This document shows positions 35,157 to 43,187 of a stretch of DNA of 64,000 nucleotides, in pieces. Numbering within the stretch: position 1 is the stretch's first letter; every line of letters starts with the position of its first letter. The notes beneath the pieces were generated by a model that was not told the DNA's origin, made no database searches, and worked only from the letters and a program-made list of their open reading frames with translations. The stretch lies in contig JACVCJ010000012.1 of the NCBI GenBank assembly GCA_016742095.1, positions 1-64,000 on the forward strand, read 5' to 3'. The position numbers and the translations under genes were made by a program. The stretch comes from Bacteroidia bacterium (GTDB taxonomy: Bacteria; Bacteroidota; Bacteroidia; CAIKAF01).

Positions 35157-37208
35157 ATGAAATATGTTGTTTCCCTGATGGCTCTTTTCAGTGCCTGTAC
35201 GCTGTATGCACAGGTAGTGATCCGCGGACCCTATATGCAGAGTCCCACGCATGAAAGTATAATACTGATGTGGCGTACCGATGCCAACAGTTCCACCAGG
35301 GTATGGTACGGTACCAGCCCGGGAAACCTCAGTCAGACCAGGATCATCAATAACAGTGTAAAAGATCATATCATAAAGATCGACGGACTGCAGCCGGAAA
35401 CGCGTTACTATTATGCCGTGGGAGATGCTTCCATGATACTGGCCGGGCAGACCGCCGGGCATTTTTTCACCACGCATCCGCAGCCGGGCAGGGAAGTTCC
35501 CGTACGGGTATGGGCCATCGGTGATTTTGGCCGCGGGAACACGGGACAGGCCGAAGTGAAAAATGCGTATATGCATGACGGCGATTCCCTGAAAACGAAC
35601 GTATGGCTCTGGCTGGGCGATAATGCCTACAACGACGGTAAAGACAGTGAATATCAGAGCAAGGTGTTCCAGGTGAACGGTTTCAGCGATGTGTTCTCCT
35701 GGCTGCCCTTCTGGCCCTCGCCGGGGAACCACGACTACGGCGAAGTATGGAGCGAAAGTACCCTGCTGGGCATTCCCTACACCAATATTCCCCTGTCCGA
35801 CCACCAGGGGCCTTATTTCGATATTGTAGAAGTGCCCCGCTATGCCGAAGCCGGCGGGTATCCCTCACAGCTGGAGGTATTTTACTCGTTCGATTACGGT
35901 AATGTGCATTTCCTCTCGCTGAACTCCGAAGTGTGGGACTATACCTTCAGCTATGACGGCATTAACCAGATGCTGGCCTGGATACACCAGGACCTGCAGC
36001 AGAATACGCGGGCCTTTACCATTGCCTATTTTCACCAGCCGCCCTACAGCAAAGGCTCGCACGATTCCGACGATGCCTACGAACTGGTGATGAAGGCCAT
36101 GCGCGAAAAAGTGATCCCCGTGCTCGAGAGTTACGATATCGACCTGGTGGTGTGCGGCCACAGTCACGTTTTCGAGCGCAGTTACCTCATCAAAGGGCAT
36201 TACGGCAACTCTTCCTCCTTTGACCAGAGCATGATCGTGAACGGTACCAATGGTAACCTTTCCCAGGGAAATCCGTATATAAAGGACGGGTCTTACGGTA
36301 CATCCGAAGGCACGGTGTACGTGGTATGCGGCAACTCGGGCAGTTCCGAGAATGCGCCTTCGCTCGATCACCCCGCCATGTTCTATACCCACGGCGGTTC
36401 TTCGGCCATGGGTTCCTTGGTGCTGGACATCCATAAGAACCGCCTCGACGCCCGCTACCTGAAATCGACCGGGGAAGTGGGGGATGCCTTTACCATACTG
36501 AAAAAGAACCTGCAACTGAACGCGCTGAACCCTGTGAGCATCTGCGAGGGTGATTCTGCGCTGCTTACGGCTTCGTTCAGCGGTGGTTCGGATAGCCTGA
36601 CCTACAGCTGGAGTCCTTCGGCAGAGACCGGGGCTACGGCCGTACTGTATCCTACGGCCAGTACAACCTATACGCTTACGGTGACCGATCTGCTCACGGG
36701 GCAGTCCGAAAGTACTTCTGTGCAGGTGAACGTGGAGCCCATGCCGCAACCGGCCATCAGTGTGATCAACGGCAATATCCTGGCGGCTTCGCCCGGCGGA
36801 TACAGCTACCAGTGGTACATCAGCGGGAATCCCATTGCCGGCGCCACGGGCCAGTATTATGCGCCGATGGTGAGCGGTTCTTATTCGGTAAAGATCAGCA
36901 GCAACAACTGTGCACGTATCTCGGACGCATTTGCCTATACGCATGGTACCACCGGGCTGGAGCTGCAGCCGGGCCTGACCGTGAGCCTGTACCCGAACCC
37001 TGCCGGCAGTGAGATACGTCTGCAACTGCCCCTGCTGCCTGAAAATGCCCGCTACCGCATCAGCGATCTGTACGGCAACCCTATCGAAGAGGGCCGCCTC
37101 AGTGCCCAGGAAACGGTATTCCCGCTCGGCCGGCTGGCCCCGGGCATGTACTTTATGCAGCTGTATACGCCGCAGGGGGCTCTCTCTATACCCTTCGTGC
37201 GGAATTGA
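35157..37208 (+). CDS. Purple-acid-phosphatase-like metallophosphoesterase with T9SS sorting domain
   Basis: A 683-residue secreted enzyme. The signal peptide is about 1-18. A fibronectin-like domain (about 20-105) precedes the calcineurin-type phosphoesterase domain (about 115-430) with the metal motifs AIGDFG, LGDNAYN, PGNHDYG, YFHQPPY and CGHSHVFERS. Then come a polycystin/Ig-like region (about 455-610) and a type A T9SS signal (LYPNPAGSEIRL...LAPGMYFMQLYTPQGA). It probably releases phosphate from organic esters outside the cell. A -7-like TACTTTCG (35130-35137) precedes it. Confidence 0.92.
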   Translation: MKYVVSLMALFSACTLYAQVVIRGPYMQSPTHESIILMWRTDANSSTRVWYGTSPGNLSQTRIINNSVKDHIIKIDGLQPETRYYYAVGDASMILAGQTAGHFFTTHPQPGREVPVRVWAIGDFGRGNTGQAEVKNAYMHDGDSLKTNVWLWLGDNAYNDGKDSEYQSKVFQVNGFSDVFSWLPFWPSPGNHDYGEVWSESTLLGIPYTNIPLSDHQGPYFDIVEVPRYAEAGGYPSQLEVFYSFDYGNVHFLSLNSEVWDYTFSYDGINQMLAWIHQDLQQNTRAFTIAYFHQPPYSKGSHDSDDAYELVMKAMREKVIPVLESYDIDLVVCGHSHVFERSYLIKGHYGNSSSFDQSMIVNGTNGNLSQGNPYIKDGSYGTSEGTVYVVCGNSGSSENAPSLDHPAMFYTHGGSSAMGSLVLDIHKNRLDARYLKSTGEVGDAFTILKKNLQLNALNPVSICEGDSALLTASFSGGSDSLTYSWSPSAETGATAVLYPTASTTYTLTVTDLLTGQSESTSVQVNVEPMPQPAISVINGNILAASPGGYSYQWYISGNPIAGATGQYYAPMVSGSYSVKISSNNCARISDAFAYTHGTTGLELQPGLTVSLYPNPAGSEIRLQLPLLPENARYRISDLYGNPIEEGRLSAQETVFPLGRLAPGMYFMQLYTPQGALSIPFVRN

Positions 37209-37297
37209 ACAGCGTTCTTTCGTCGCCTGTAAAGGGCTGCCGGTGCTGCCAAAGGGCTAATTCAGAGAATCGCGGGTGTAAAATCGGCAATTCCTGC

Positions 37298-37305
37298 TAC
37301 CTTTG
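37298..37305 (+). promoter_or_regulatory. pssA -7 element
   Basis: TACCTTTG lies 9 bases before the ATG at 37315. The predicted transcript is nearly leaderless. No good -33 match was seen. Confidence 0.5.
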
Positions 37306-37314
37306 CGGCAACTC

Positions 37315-38046
37315 ATGAGGTTCATTACAAAAAATATTGCCAATTTTCTCACCTGTACCAACCTGTTCCTGGGCTGTATCGGTATCGCACTGGTACTGAA
37401 AGAGGAATACCTGCCGGCCTTTTACGCCATGATGGGTTCAGCCCTGGCCGATTTCCTGGACGGTTTTGCCGCCCGTCTCTTCAAAGCGGACGATGGTATC
37501 GGTAAGGACCTGGACAGTCTGGCAGACGTAGTTACCTTCGGGGTGTTGCCCGGCTTTTTCCTGATGCAGTACATACGTGCTTCCGGCTTTGAATGGGGGC
37601 TGCCTTTCGGCCCGGAATACATTGCCCTGCTGGTGCCCGTTTTTTCGGCCCTGCGCCTGGCCAAGTTCAACAACGATACGCGGCAGCGCACGGGGTTCCT
37701 GGGACTGCCCACACCGGCCAATGCCCTTATCATCGCTTCTTTTGTACTCTGGGCCCTGCCTGCAGGCGAAAGCCGCTGGACCATGCCGGCCACTTTTCAC
37801 GATGTATGGGTGATCACCGGTTTTATCCTGCTGATGTGCTTCCTGCTGGTGTCCGAAATTCCACTTATCGCACTTAAATTCAAAGGCTTCGATATTAAAA
37901 AAGACTGGTTGAAGATCCTGTTGGTAATTCTTATACCGGTCATGGCCATTTTACTTAACTTTGGGGCCGCGCTACCAAGCCTGATCTTATATATCGTTAT
38001 TTCCTTTTTCAATCATAGAATGTATGAAATTCAAAGCCGAAATTGA
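37315..38046 (+). CDS. pssA: CDP-diacylglycerol-serine O-phosphatidyltransferase
   Basis: A 243-residue membrane enzyme making phosphatidylserine, the precursor of phosphatidylethanolamine. The CDP-alcohol phosphatidyltransferase signature is complete (DG-x2-AR-x8-G-x3-D-x3-D in DGFAARLFKADDGIGKDLDSLAD), within about seven to eight membrane helices. The next block, FGVLPGFF, and the FNNDTRQRTGFLGLPTPAN segment fit PssA. The ATG at 37315 begins the conserved RFITKNIANFLTCTNL. Its 3' end overlaps purS by 23 bp. Confidence 0.92.
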   Translation: MRFITKNIANFLTCTNLFLGCIGIALVLKEEYLPAFYAMMGSALADFLDGFAARLFKADDGIGKDLDSLADVVTFGVLPGFFLMQYIRASGFEWGLPFGPEYIALLVPVFSALRLAKFNNDTRQRTGFLGLPTPANALIIASFVLWALPAGESRWTMPATFHDVWVITGFILLMCFLLVSEIPLIALKFKGFDIKKDWLKILLVILIPVMAILLNFGAALPSLILYIVISFFNHRMYEIQSRN

Positions 38047-38278
38047 TGTAATGCCGCAGGACGCTCTGCTCGATCCGCAGGGTAAAGCCGTGGCCAACGG
38101 GTTAAAGAACATCGGTCTGTCTGCCGTAGAGAACGTACGTGTAGGCAAACACGTAACACTGCTGATCGACGCCGCCGACAAAACGGCTGCCGAAGCCATC
38201 GCCGACGAAGCCTGCCGCAAACTGCTGGCCAACCCGGTAATGGAAGCCTATCGTTTTACGCTGGTTGAACAGGCTTAA
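38024..38278 (+). CDS. purS: Phosphoribosylformylglycinamidine synthase subunit PurS
   Basis: An 84-residue small subunit: MKFKAEIDVMPQDALLDPQGKAV...GLSAVENVRVGKHVTLLID. It matches PurS, which bridges PurL and PurQ in purine synthesis. The neighbours are not purine genes, so it is detached from purL and purQ here. Confidence 0.95.
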   Translation: MKFKAEIDVMPQDALLDPQGKAVANGLKNIGLSAVENVRVGKHVTLLIDAADKTAAEAIADEACRKLLANPVMEAYRFTLVEQA

Positions 38279-38289
38279 TATACCACATC

Positions 38290-39360
38290 ATGCATCCCGA
38301 AAGTAAAGCGTTCCTCGAAGCTTACCTGAACAATGCCTCACCCACGGGTTTTGAAACGCCCGGACAGCAGCTGTGGCTCGACTACCTGAAGCCGTATTCC
38401 GACGATTACATTACCGACGTGTACGGCAATACCGTAGCCGTGGTAAATCCCGGTGCCGCATACAAAGTGGTGATCGAGGCCCATGCCGATGAGATCAGCT
38501 GGTTCGTGAACTACATCAACGAAGACGGACTGATATACGTGATCCGCAACGGCGGCAGCGACCACCAGATCGCACCCAGCATGCGTGTGAACATACATAC
38601 GCAGAAGGGCATGGTACAGGGCGTTTTCGGATGGCCGGCCATTCACGTACGCAAAGCCGATAAGGAAGAATCGCCGGCGTTAAAGAACATCATTGTGGAC
38701 GTGGGCGCCTGCTCCCGCAAGGAAGTGGAAGAAATGGGCATTCATGTGGGTTGTGTGATGACCTACCGCGACGAAGTGATCTACCTCAACGACCGTTTCC
38801 TGTGCGGACGCGCGCTCGATAACCGTATCGGCGGTTTTATGATCGCCGAAGTGGTAAAACGCCTGCACCAGAACGGCGTTAAACTGCCTTTTACCCTGTA
38901 TGCCGTAAATGCCGTACAGGAAGAAATAGGACTGCGTGGCGCCGAAATGATCAGCCGCCGCCTGAAACCGGATGTGGCCATTATTACCGACGTATGTCAC
39001 GATACCACCACACCGCTGTACGAACCCCGGGAACAGGGCTACCAGCGCTGCAGTTCCGGCCCGGTGCTTACCTATGGTCCGGCCGTGCAGAACAACCTGC
39101 TGAATATGATCATCGAAGTGGCCGGGGATAAGGGCATTCCTTTTCAGCGGGCTGCCGTAAGCCGCAGTACGGGAACCGATACCGATTCGTTCGCATACAG
39201 CGGCGAAGGGGTAGCTTCGGCACTGATCTCCCTGCCGCTGAAGTACATGCACACTACGGTAGAGACCGTACACCTCGACGATGTGGAGAACGTGATAAAA
39301 CTGATGTACGAATTTGTAGTACAGTTACCCGCCGGGCACGATTTCCGTTATATCAAATAG
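38290..39360 (+). CDS. M42-family metallo-aminopeptidase
   Basis: A 356-residue M42 (glutamyl aminopeptidase/TET-like) enzyme with di-zinc ligands: IEAHADEISWF, CGRALDNRIGG, AVQEEIGLRGAE, IITDVCHDT and MHTTVETVHLDD. There is no signal peptide, so it is cytosolic and probably trims peptides. It is co-directional with purS, 11 bp downstream, in a pssA-purS-M42 unit, and ends in a strong terminator. Confidence 0.93.
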   Translation: MHPESKAFLEAYLNNASPTGFETPGQQLWLDYLKPYSDDYITDVYGNTVAVVNPGAAYKVVIEAHADEISWFVNYINEDGLIYVIRNGGSDHQIAPSMRVNIHTQKGMVQGVFGWPAIHVRKADKEESPALKNIIVDVGACSRKEVEEMGIHVGCVMTYRDEVIYLNDRFLCGRALDNRIGGFMIAEVVKRLHQNGVKLPFTLYAVNAVQEEIGLRGAEMISRRLKPDVAIITDVCHDTTTPLYEPREQGYQRCSSGPVLTYGPAVQNNLLNMIIEVAGDKGIPFQRAAVSRSTGTDTDSFAYSGEGVASALISLPLKYMHTTVETVHLDDVENVIKLMYEFVVQLPAGHDFRYIK

Positions 39361-39388
39361 GCTATTTTCAACTACATAATTAAACAGG

Positions 39389-39423
39389 GACCGTCTCGCT
39401 GTCAGCGAAACGGTCTTTTTTTT
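39389..39423 (+). terminator. Terminator after M42 peptidase
   Basis: GACCGT (39389-39394)...ACGGTC (39410-39415) with an inner TCGCT/AGCGA stem, then eight Ts (39416-39423). Confidence 0.9.
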
Positions 39424-39484
39424 GGTTTGACTCCGGGTTTTGTTGCAAAAAGTGCAATAATTTATACTTTTAGTGTAAAATTTT

Positions 39485-39492
39485 TATATTTG
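39485..39492 (+). promoter_or_regulatory. -7 element of XRE regulator gene
   Basis: TATATTTG lies 24 bases before the GTG at 39517 in A+T-rich DNA. Confidence 0.55.
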
Positions 39493-39516
39493 GTAGGTAA
39501 ATTAAATTATTTCGTC

Positions 39517-39897
39517 GTGTTTGATGCATTAACCATAGGCAGTAATATCCGCAGGATGCGCGAACTGCGTAACCTGACCCAGGGGGCCGTAGCCCGTCAG
39601 CTTGGCCTTACCACGGCCGCATACAGCAATATCGAACGCGGGCAGACCGAAGTAACACTGAAACGTCTGTACGAACTGGCCGGGATCTTTAACACGGATG
39701 TAGACAGCCTCATTCACATGACGGAAGACCAGGTAGCCCGTTACCTGGGCGGTATGCCCCTGCCGGGAAAAGACCGCCGCCAGGCACAGGCCTGCAGCTA
39801 TTGCGCCGACTACCGCGAAATGATCAGCCACCTGCGCGAAGAAGTAGAATTCCTGCGTACGCTCATCCGCAACGAAAGCCAGGTTCCGAAGAAATAG
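39517..39897 (+). CDS. XRE-family HTH regulator
   Basis: A 126-residue protein with a Cro/C1-type HTH at about 9-65 (IGSNIRRMRELRNLTQGAVARQLGLTTAAYSNIERGQTEVTLKRLYELAGIF) and a C-terminal segment with CSYC followed by a short coiled coil (REMISHLREEVEFLRTLI), suitable for dimerisation or metal sensing. The GTG at 39517 was chosen because earlier in-frame codons fall before or on the -7 element; a TTG at 39490 is the only rival. Confidence 0.88.
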   Translation: MFDALTIGSNIRRMRELRNLTQGAVARQLGLTTAAYSNIERGQTEVTLKRLYELAGIFNTDVDSLIHMTEDQVARYLGGMPLPGKDRRQAQACSYCADYREMISHLREEVEFLRTLIRNESQVPKK

Positions 39898-39985
39898 CTT
39901 ATAGCTTTCGGCTCATAGCTTTCCGGACTCCGGACTTCTTACTTCGGACGTATCATTACTCCTGGCTTCGGACTCCGGACTACAA
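39898..39985. repeat. Short degenerate direct repeats
   Basis: ATAGCTTTC occurs twice (about 39901-39909 and 39915-39923), and GACTCCGGACT twice, about 50 bases apart (39926 onward and 39969 onward). Simple degenerate repeats of this kind are frequent in intergenic DNA of this lineage. No gene is seen. Confidence 0.5.
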
Positions 39986-40035
39986 ACTTTTTCTTATTTT
40001 AGCAGAAACCGAAATCAGAAATAGTAAAGAACATC

Positions 40036-40551
40036 ATGAAAAAACACGCATTTTACCTGTGCAGCGCTGCACTTGTCCTGCTGGCTTCCTGCACCAAAAA
40101 GGCAGAGTTCACGTATCAGCTCAGCAACCTGGATTTTGTTTTTGAAGCGCCCTATGCCGGTGCCGAAACCAAATCTGCCGAAGCCATACTGAACCTCGAC
40201 TCCGTTTTCAGGGCCAATAAAGCCGATATAAAACAGATAAAGGAAGTGAACCTGGACAATGTGAAATTTGAAATGCAGGATGGCCGCAACTTCGATAATT
40301 TTACCGGCCTTACCGTGGAATTCATGAGCGATAAAAACCCGACCCTGACCGTAGGCAGTATGGCCGAGGTGGAAAAAGGCGCCAGAGAAGTGACCTTCCA
40401 GGGATCGAAAGAAGCCGATGCCGATGCATTCTTCAACGAGGGCAAGTTCTTTGTGATGCTTACCTCCAACATGAAGCCCGAAGACTCATTGTCGTATACG
40501 GTAAAGGGCAATCTTACGTTCAAAATAACAGCCGCTGCCAAGGCGGAATAA
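40036..40551 (+). CDS. Lipoprotein of unknown function
   Basis: A 171-residue protein with a clear lipobox (LLASC, C20). The mature domain is beta-rich with no motif that I recognise; it contains KPEDSLSYTVKGNLTFKI at the C-terminus, typical of Bacteroidota lipoprotein folds. The next gene, 27 bp on, also encodes an exported protein. Confidence 0.75.
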   Translation: MKKHAFYLCSAALVLLASCTKKAEFTYQLSNLDFVFEAPYAGAETKSAEAILNLDSVFRANKADIKQIKEVNLDNVKFEMQDGRNFDNFTGLTVEFMSDKNPTLTVGSMAEVEKGAREVTFQGSKEADADAFFNEGKFFVMLTSNMKPEDSLSYTVKGNLTFKITAAAKAE

Positions 40552-40578
40552 TTGTATAACCGAAAAAACTGAATTACG

Positions 40579-41031
40579 ATGAGAAAAGTATTGTTAACAT
40601 GTATACTGGTACTGGCGGGGCAACTGGCCGTTTCGGCACAGGTACAGGAAGACTGGATCGTGGGCATCTGGACCCCCGGCCACGGCAAAGCCCGCGTGAA
40701 GATCGAAAAGATCGGGAATAAATATTTCGGCAAGACCGTATGGCTTAAAGAACCGAACGATCCGGAAACGGGCAAGGCCAAAGTGGACAAGAATAACCCC
40801 GATCCGGCGCTGCGTAATACCCCGCGCCTGGGCCTGCGTATCATGAAAGATTTTGTATACGACGGCAACGGTGTGTTCAGCGGCGGTACCATTTACGATC
40901 CGGAGAAAGGAAAGACCTATTGCGGAAAAATCACCATCACAAGCCAGACCACACTGGACATGCGTGGTTTTATCTGTGGCTTTAAAGCCCTGGGCCGCGA
41001 AGATACCTGGACGCGTTACAGCGGTCAGTAA
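40579..41031 (+). CDS. DUF2147 family secreted protein
   Basis: A 150-residue protein with a signal peptide (about 1-20, LLTCILVLAGQLAVSAQ) and the DUF2147 pattern IVGIWTPGHGKARVKIEK, GNKYFGKTVWLKEPND, GLRIMKDFVYDG and TYCGKITITSQTTLDMRGF. It is a small lipocalin-like beta-barrel family of unknown role. It follows the lipoprotein gene by 27 bp. Confidence 0.9.
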   Translation: MRKVLLTCILVLAGQLAVSAQVQEDWIVGIWTPGHGKARVKIEKIGNKYFGKTVWLKEPNDPETGKAKVDKNNPDPALRNTPRLGLRIMKDFVYDGNGVFSGGTIYDPEKGKTYCGKITITSQTTLDMRGFICGFKALGREDTWTRYSGQ

Positions 41032-41054
41032 GCGCTTCTATAACGTATTACAAG

Positions 41055-41086
41055 ATCCTGCCTGTGCGAACGGGCGGGATTTTTTT
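41055..41086 (+). terminator. Terminator after DUF2147 gene
   Basis: ATCCTGCC (41055-41062) pairs with GGCGGGAT (41073-41080), then six Ts. The next 140 bases hold no gene that I can see. Confidence 0.8.
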
Positions 41087-41231
41087 CGCCCGCTTCCCGG
41101 CAGCAGATCCCCGGGATGTTTAGACGAATGAAACAGGCTTGTTAAGCGCTCCAGTCTTTGAATGCCTTTCCCGGAGCGGGTTTCCCGCGATCCTGGAGAA
41201 TTCTTTTCTTGCTCTTTTTTTAGACGCCCGT

Positions 41232-41264
41232 TTTGGACGCAAGCCGTATTATGCCCTACCTTTG
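41232..41264 (+). promoter_or_regulatory. Promoter of GIN-domain lipoprotein gene
   Basis: TTTG (41232-41235), 21 bases, then TACCTTTG (41257-41264), 19 bases before the ATG. Confidence 0.7.
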
Positions 41265-41283
41265 TATTAAATTCAGAGTGATC

Positions 41284-42003
41284 ATGAAGAACATATATGT
41301 GCTATTACTGGCCGCAGTTACGGCAACCGCTTTTACTTCCTGTAAAAAGATCAACGGCAAAGGCAGTGTGATAAAGAAAACCTATACGCCCGGCGCCTTT
41401 ACCATGGTTGACCTGGAAGGCAGCGGCGACGTAGTGCTGGTAAAGGATACCGAAACCTTTGTGGAAGTGGAAACGAACGAGAACGTTTTCGATGCGATCA
41501 AAGTAGAAGTAAAGGACAACCACGTGATCCTGGGTATTAAAAAAGGATATTCCCTCGGTACCGTGAGCACACTGGTCTATTATGTGCATGCGCCTTCCAT
41601 CGTGCAGGTGGGCCTCGACGGTTCGGGGAACATCAAAGGCGGCAGCGGCGGCATGATCAACGGGAATACTTTTGCCGCCCGTATCGCAGGCAGCGGTAAT
41701 ATCGACATAAGCGATATCGGGGTGAGCACCCTCGAAGGCATCATTGCCGGTTCGGGTAATATGACCCTGGCGGGCAATGTACAGAACGCCAAACTGACCA
41801 TTGCGGGCAGCGGCAACCTGAAAGCCTTCGGCGTGAACAGCGATGTGACCGATGCCACCATTTCGGGCTCGGGCAATATCGAAACCACCACCACACAGAC
41901 GCTCAACGCCGTTATCAGCGGCAGCGGCGATATCCGTTACAAGGGAACACCTACGGTGAACGTAACGGTAGGCGGCTCGGGTAACGTAGTGAACGCCAAT
42001 TAA
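41284..42003 (+). CDS. GIN-domain (DUF2807) lipoprotein
   Basis: A 239-residue lipoprotein (lipobox TSC, C20) with a right-handed repetitive beta-strand domain. SGSGNI-type turns recur about every 18-22 residues (GLDGSGNIKG, IAGSGNIDIS, IAGSGNMTLA, IAGSGNLKAF, ISGSGNIETT, ISGSGDIRYK, VGGSGNVVNAN). This is the putative auto-transporter adhesin head or GIN domain. It is probably surface-exposed; the function is not established. The start at 41284 follows the promoter; an earlier in-frame codon at 41233 does not. Confidence 0.92.
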   Translation: MKNIYVLLLAAVTATAFTSCKKINGKGSVIKKTYTPGAFTMVDLEGSGDVVLVKDTETFVEVETNENVFDAIKVEVKDNHVILGIKKGYSLGTVSTLVYYVHAPSIVQVGLDGSGNIKGGSGGMINGNTFAARIAGSGNIDISDIGVSTLEGIIAGSGNMTLAGNVQNAKLTIAGSGNLKAFGVNSDVTDATISGSGNIETTTTQTLNAVISGSGDIRYKGTPTVNVTVGGSGNVVNAN

Positions 42004-42032
42004 GCAACAACCATTATTTTATGATAGAGGAT

Positions 42033-42072
42033 CAGAGGCCGGGACACACGAGGTTCCGGCCTCTGTGTTTTT
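42033..42072 (+). terminator. Terminator of GIN-domain gene
   Basis: CAGAGGCCGG (42033-42042) and CCGGCCTCTG (42056-42065) form a perfect 10-bp stem with a T-rich tail. Confidence 0.85.
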
Positions 42073-42081
42073 ACAGGACAT

Positions 42082-42106
42082 AAAAAACCCCGCTTTCTGC
42101 GGGGTT
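42082..42106 (-). terminator. Terminator of pdxA
   Basis: AACCCCGC (42086-42093)/GCGGGGTT (42099-42106) form a stem with a 5-nt loop. The minus-strand reading ends in a T-run. Confidence 0.85.
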
Positions 42107-42122
42107 GTCTATTCAAAAGGAA

Positions 42123-43184
42123 TTATTTCAGTTTGTTCAGTTCTTCGGGAGACAGCAGTGGCAGCGGATTGCCTGAAACATCCTTATGCTGTTTCCGTTT
42201 GCGGTGAATATCGATGGCGGCATAAATGGCATTGCGCAGTCCGCTTTCATCGGCTTTGCCCTGTCCTGCGATATCAAAGGCCGTACCGTGGTCGGGTGAG
42301 GTGCGTACGAAAGGCAGTCCCATGGTATAATTGATACCTTCCATACCTGCGATCAGTTTAAAAGGCACCAGGCCCTGGTCGTGGTACATGGCCACCACGG
42401 CATCAAAGCGGTTGTAGGCGCCCGATGCAAAGAACCCGTCGGCAGGGAAGGGGCCCATTACCGGCAGACCTTTGCTCTTCATCTGTTCAATGGCCGGGAT
42501 AATGATCTCCTGCTCTTCTTTACCGAAAAGTCCTTCGTCGCCGTTGTGCGGATTCAGGCCCAGCACGGCGATCTTCGGTTTTTTAATGCCGAAATCGCTG
42601 AACAGGTGGCGGCTTATCTGTTCCAGTTTGGCGCTCACTTTTTCGCGGGTCAGCTGGCGGCTTACGTCCTGCAGCGAAATATGCCCGGTTACCAGGGCCA
42701 CCCGCAGGTTGTTGTGTACCATCAGCATAATGGGTTCGGCGCCGGCGCGTTGGCCCAGGTATTCGGTATGCCCGGTAAAGGTATTGAGGGCTTCTTTCTG
42801 TATATTGCTTTTATCTACCGGGGCGGTCACCAGCACGTCTATCCGGCCGGCCATCACATCGCTTACGGCGGCATCGAGGGACGAAAATGCGTATTTGCCT
42901 CCCATGGCACCACGGGCATTTCCCGGGTCAAATTTCACATCTTCCTGCCAGCAGTTGATCACATTGATCTTACCGTCGGGTATCTGCGAAGCGTCCTTTA
43001 TGGCGTTAAAATGAAATTCCAGGTCCTTGATGCCTTTCTTGTAAAAGGAAAGCAGTTTGGTATTGCCGTAAATGACCGGGGTGCACAGTTCGGTGATGCG
43101 TTTATCGCCCAGGGCTTTAATGACGATCTCGGGACCGATGCCGTTGATGTCGCCAACCGTTATTCCTACACGTATCATGGTCAT
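42123..43184 (-). CDS. pdxA: 4-hydroxythreonine-4-phosphate dehydrogenase
   Basis: A 353-residue metal-dependent NAD(P) enzyme of vitamin B6 synthesis. The family motifs GDINGIGPEI, VTAPVDKSNI, FTGHTEYLG, LGLNPHNGDEG and VVAMYHDQGLVPFK (metal His and Asp) are intact. It lies 3 bp after pepA in the same direction, so the two are co-transcribed. The start could be the third codon (ATG at 43178), which gives the usual MIRVGITVGD. Confidence 0.95.
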   Translation of the reverse strand: MTMIRVGITVGDINGIGPEIVIKALGDKRITELCTPVIYGNTKLLSFYKKGIKDLEFHFNAIKDASQIPDGKINVINCWQEDVKFDPGNARGAMGGKYAFSSLDAAVSDVMAGRIDVLVTAPVDKSNIQKEALNTFTGHTEYLGQRAGAEPIMLMVHNNLRVALVTGHISLQDVSRQLTREKVSAKLEQISRHLFSDFGIKKPKIAVLGLNPHNGDEGLFGKEEQEIIIPAIEQMKSKGLPVMGPFPADGFFASGAYNRFDAVVAMYHDQGLVPFKLIAGMEGINYTMGLPFVRTSPDHGTAFDIAGQGKADESGLRNAIYAAIDIHRKRKQHKDVSGNPLPLLSPEELNKLK

Positions 43185-43187
43185 GGC

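Noticed and set aside
41087-41231. Gap between the DUF2147 terminator and the GIN promoter, checked for a small gene
   Set aside because: No start-stop frame with coding character and no stable RNA-like fold evident by eye.
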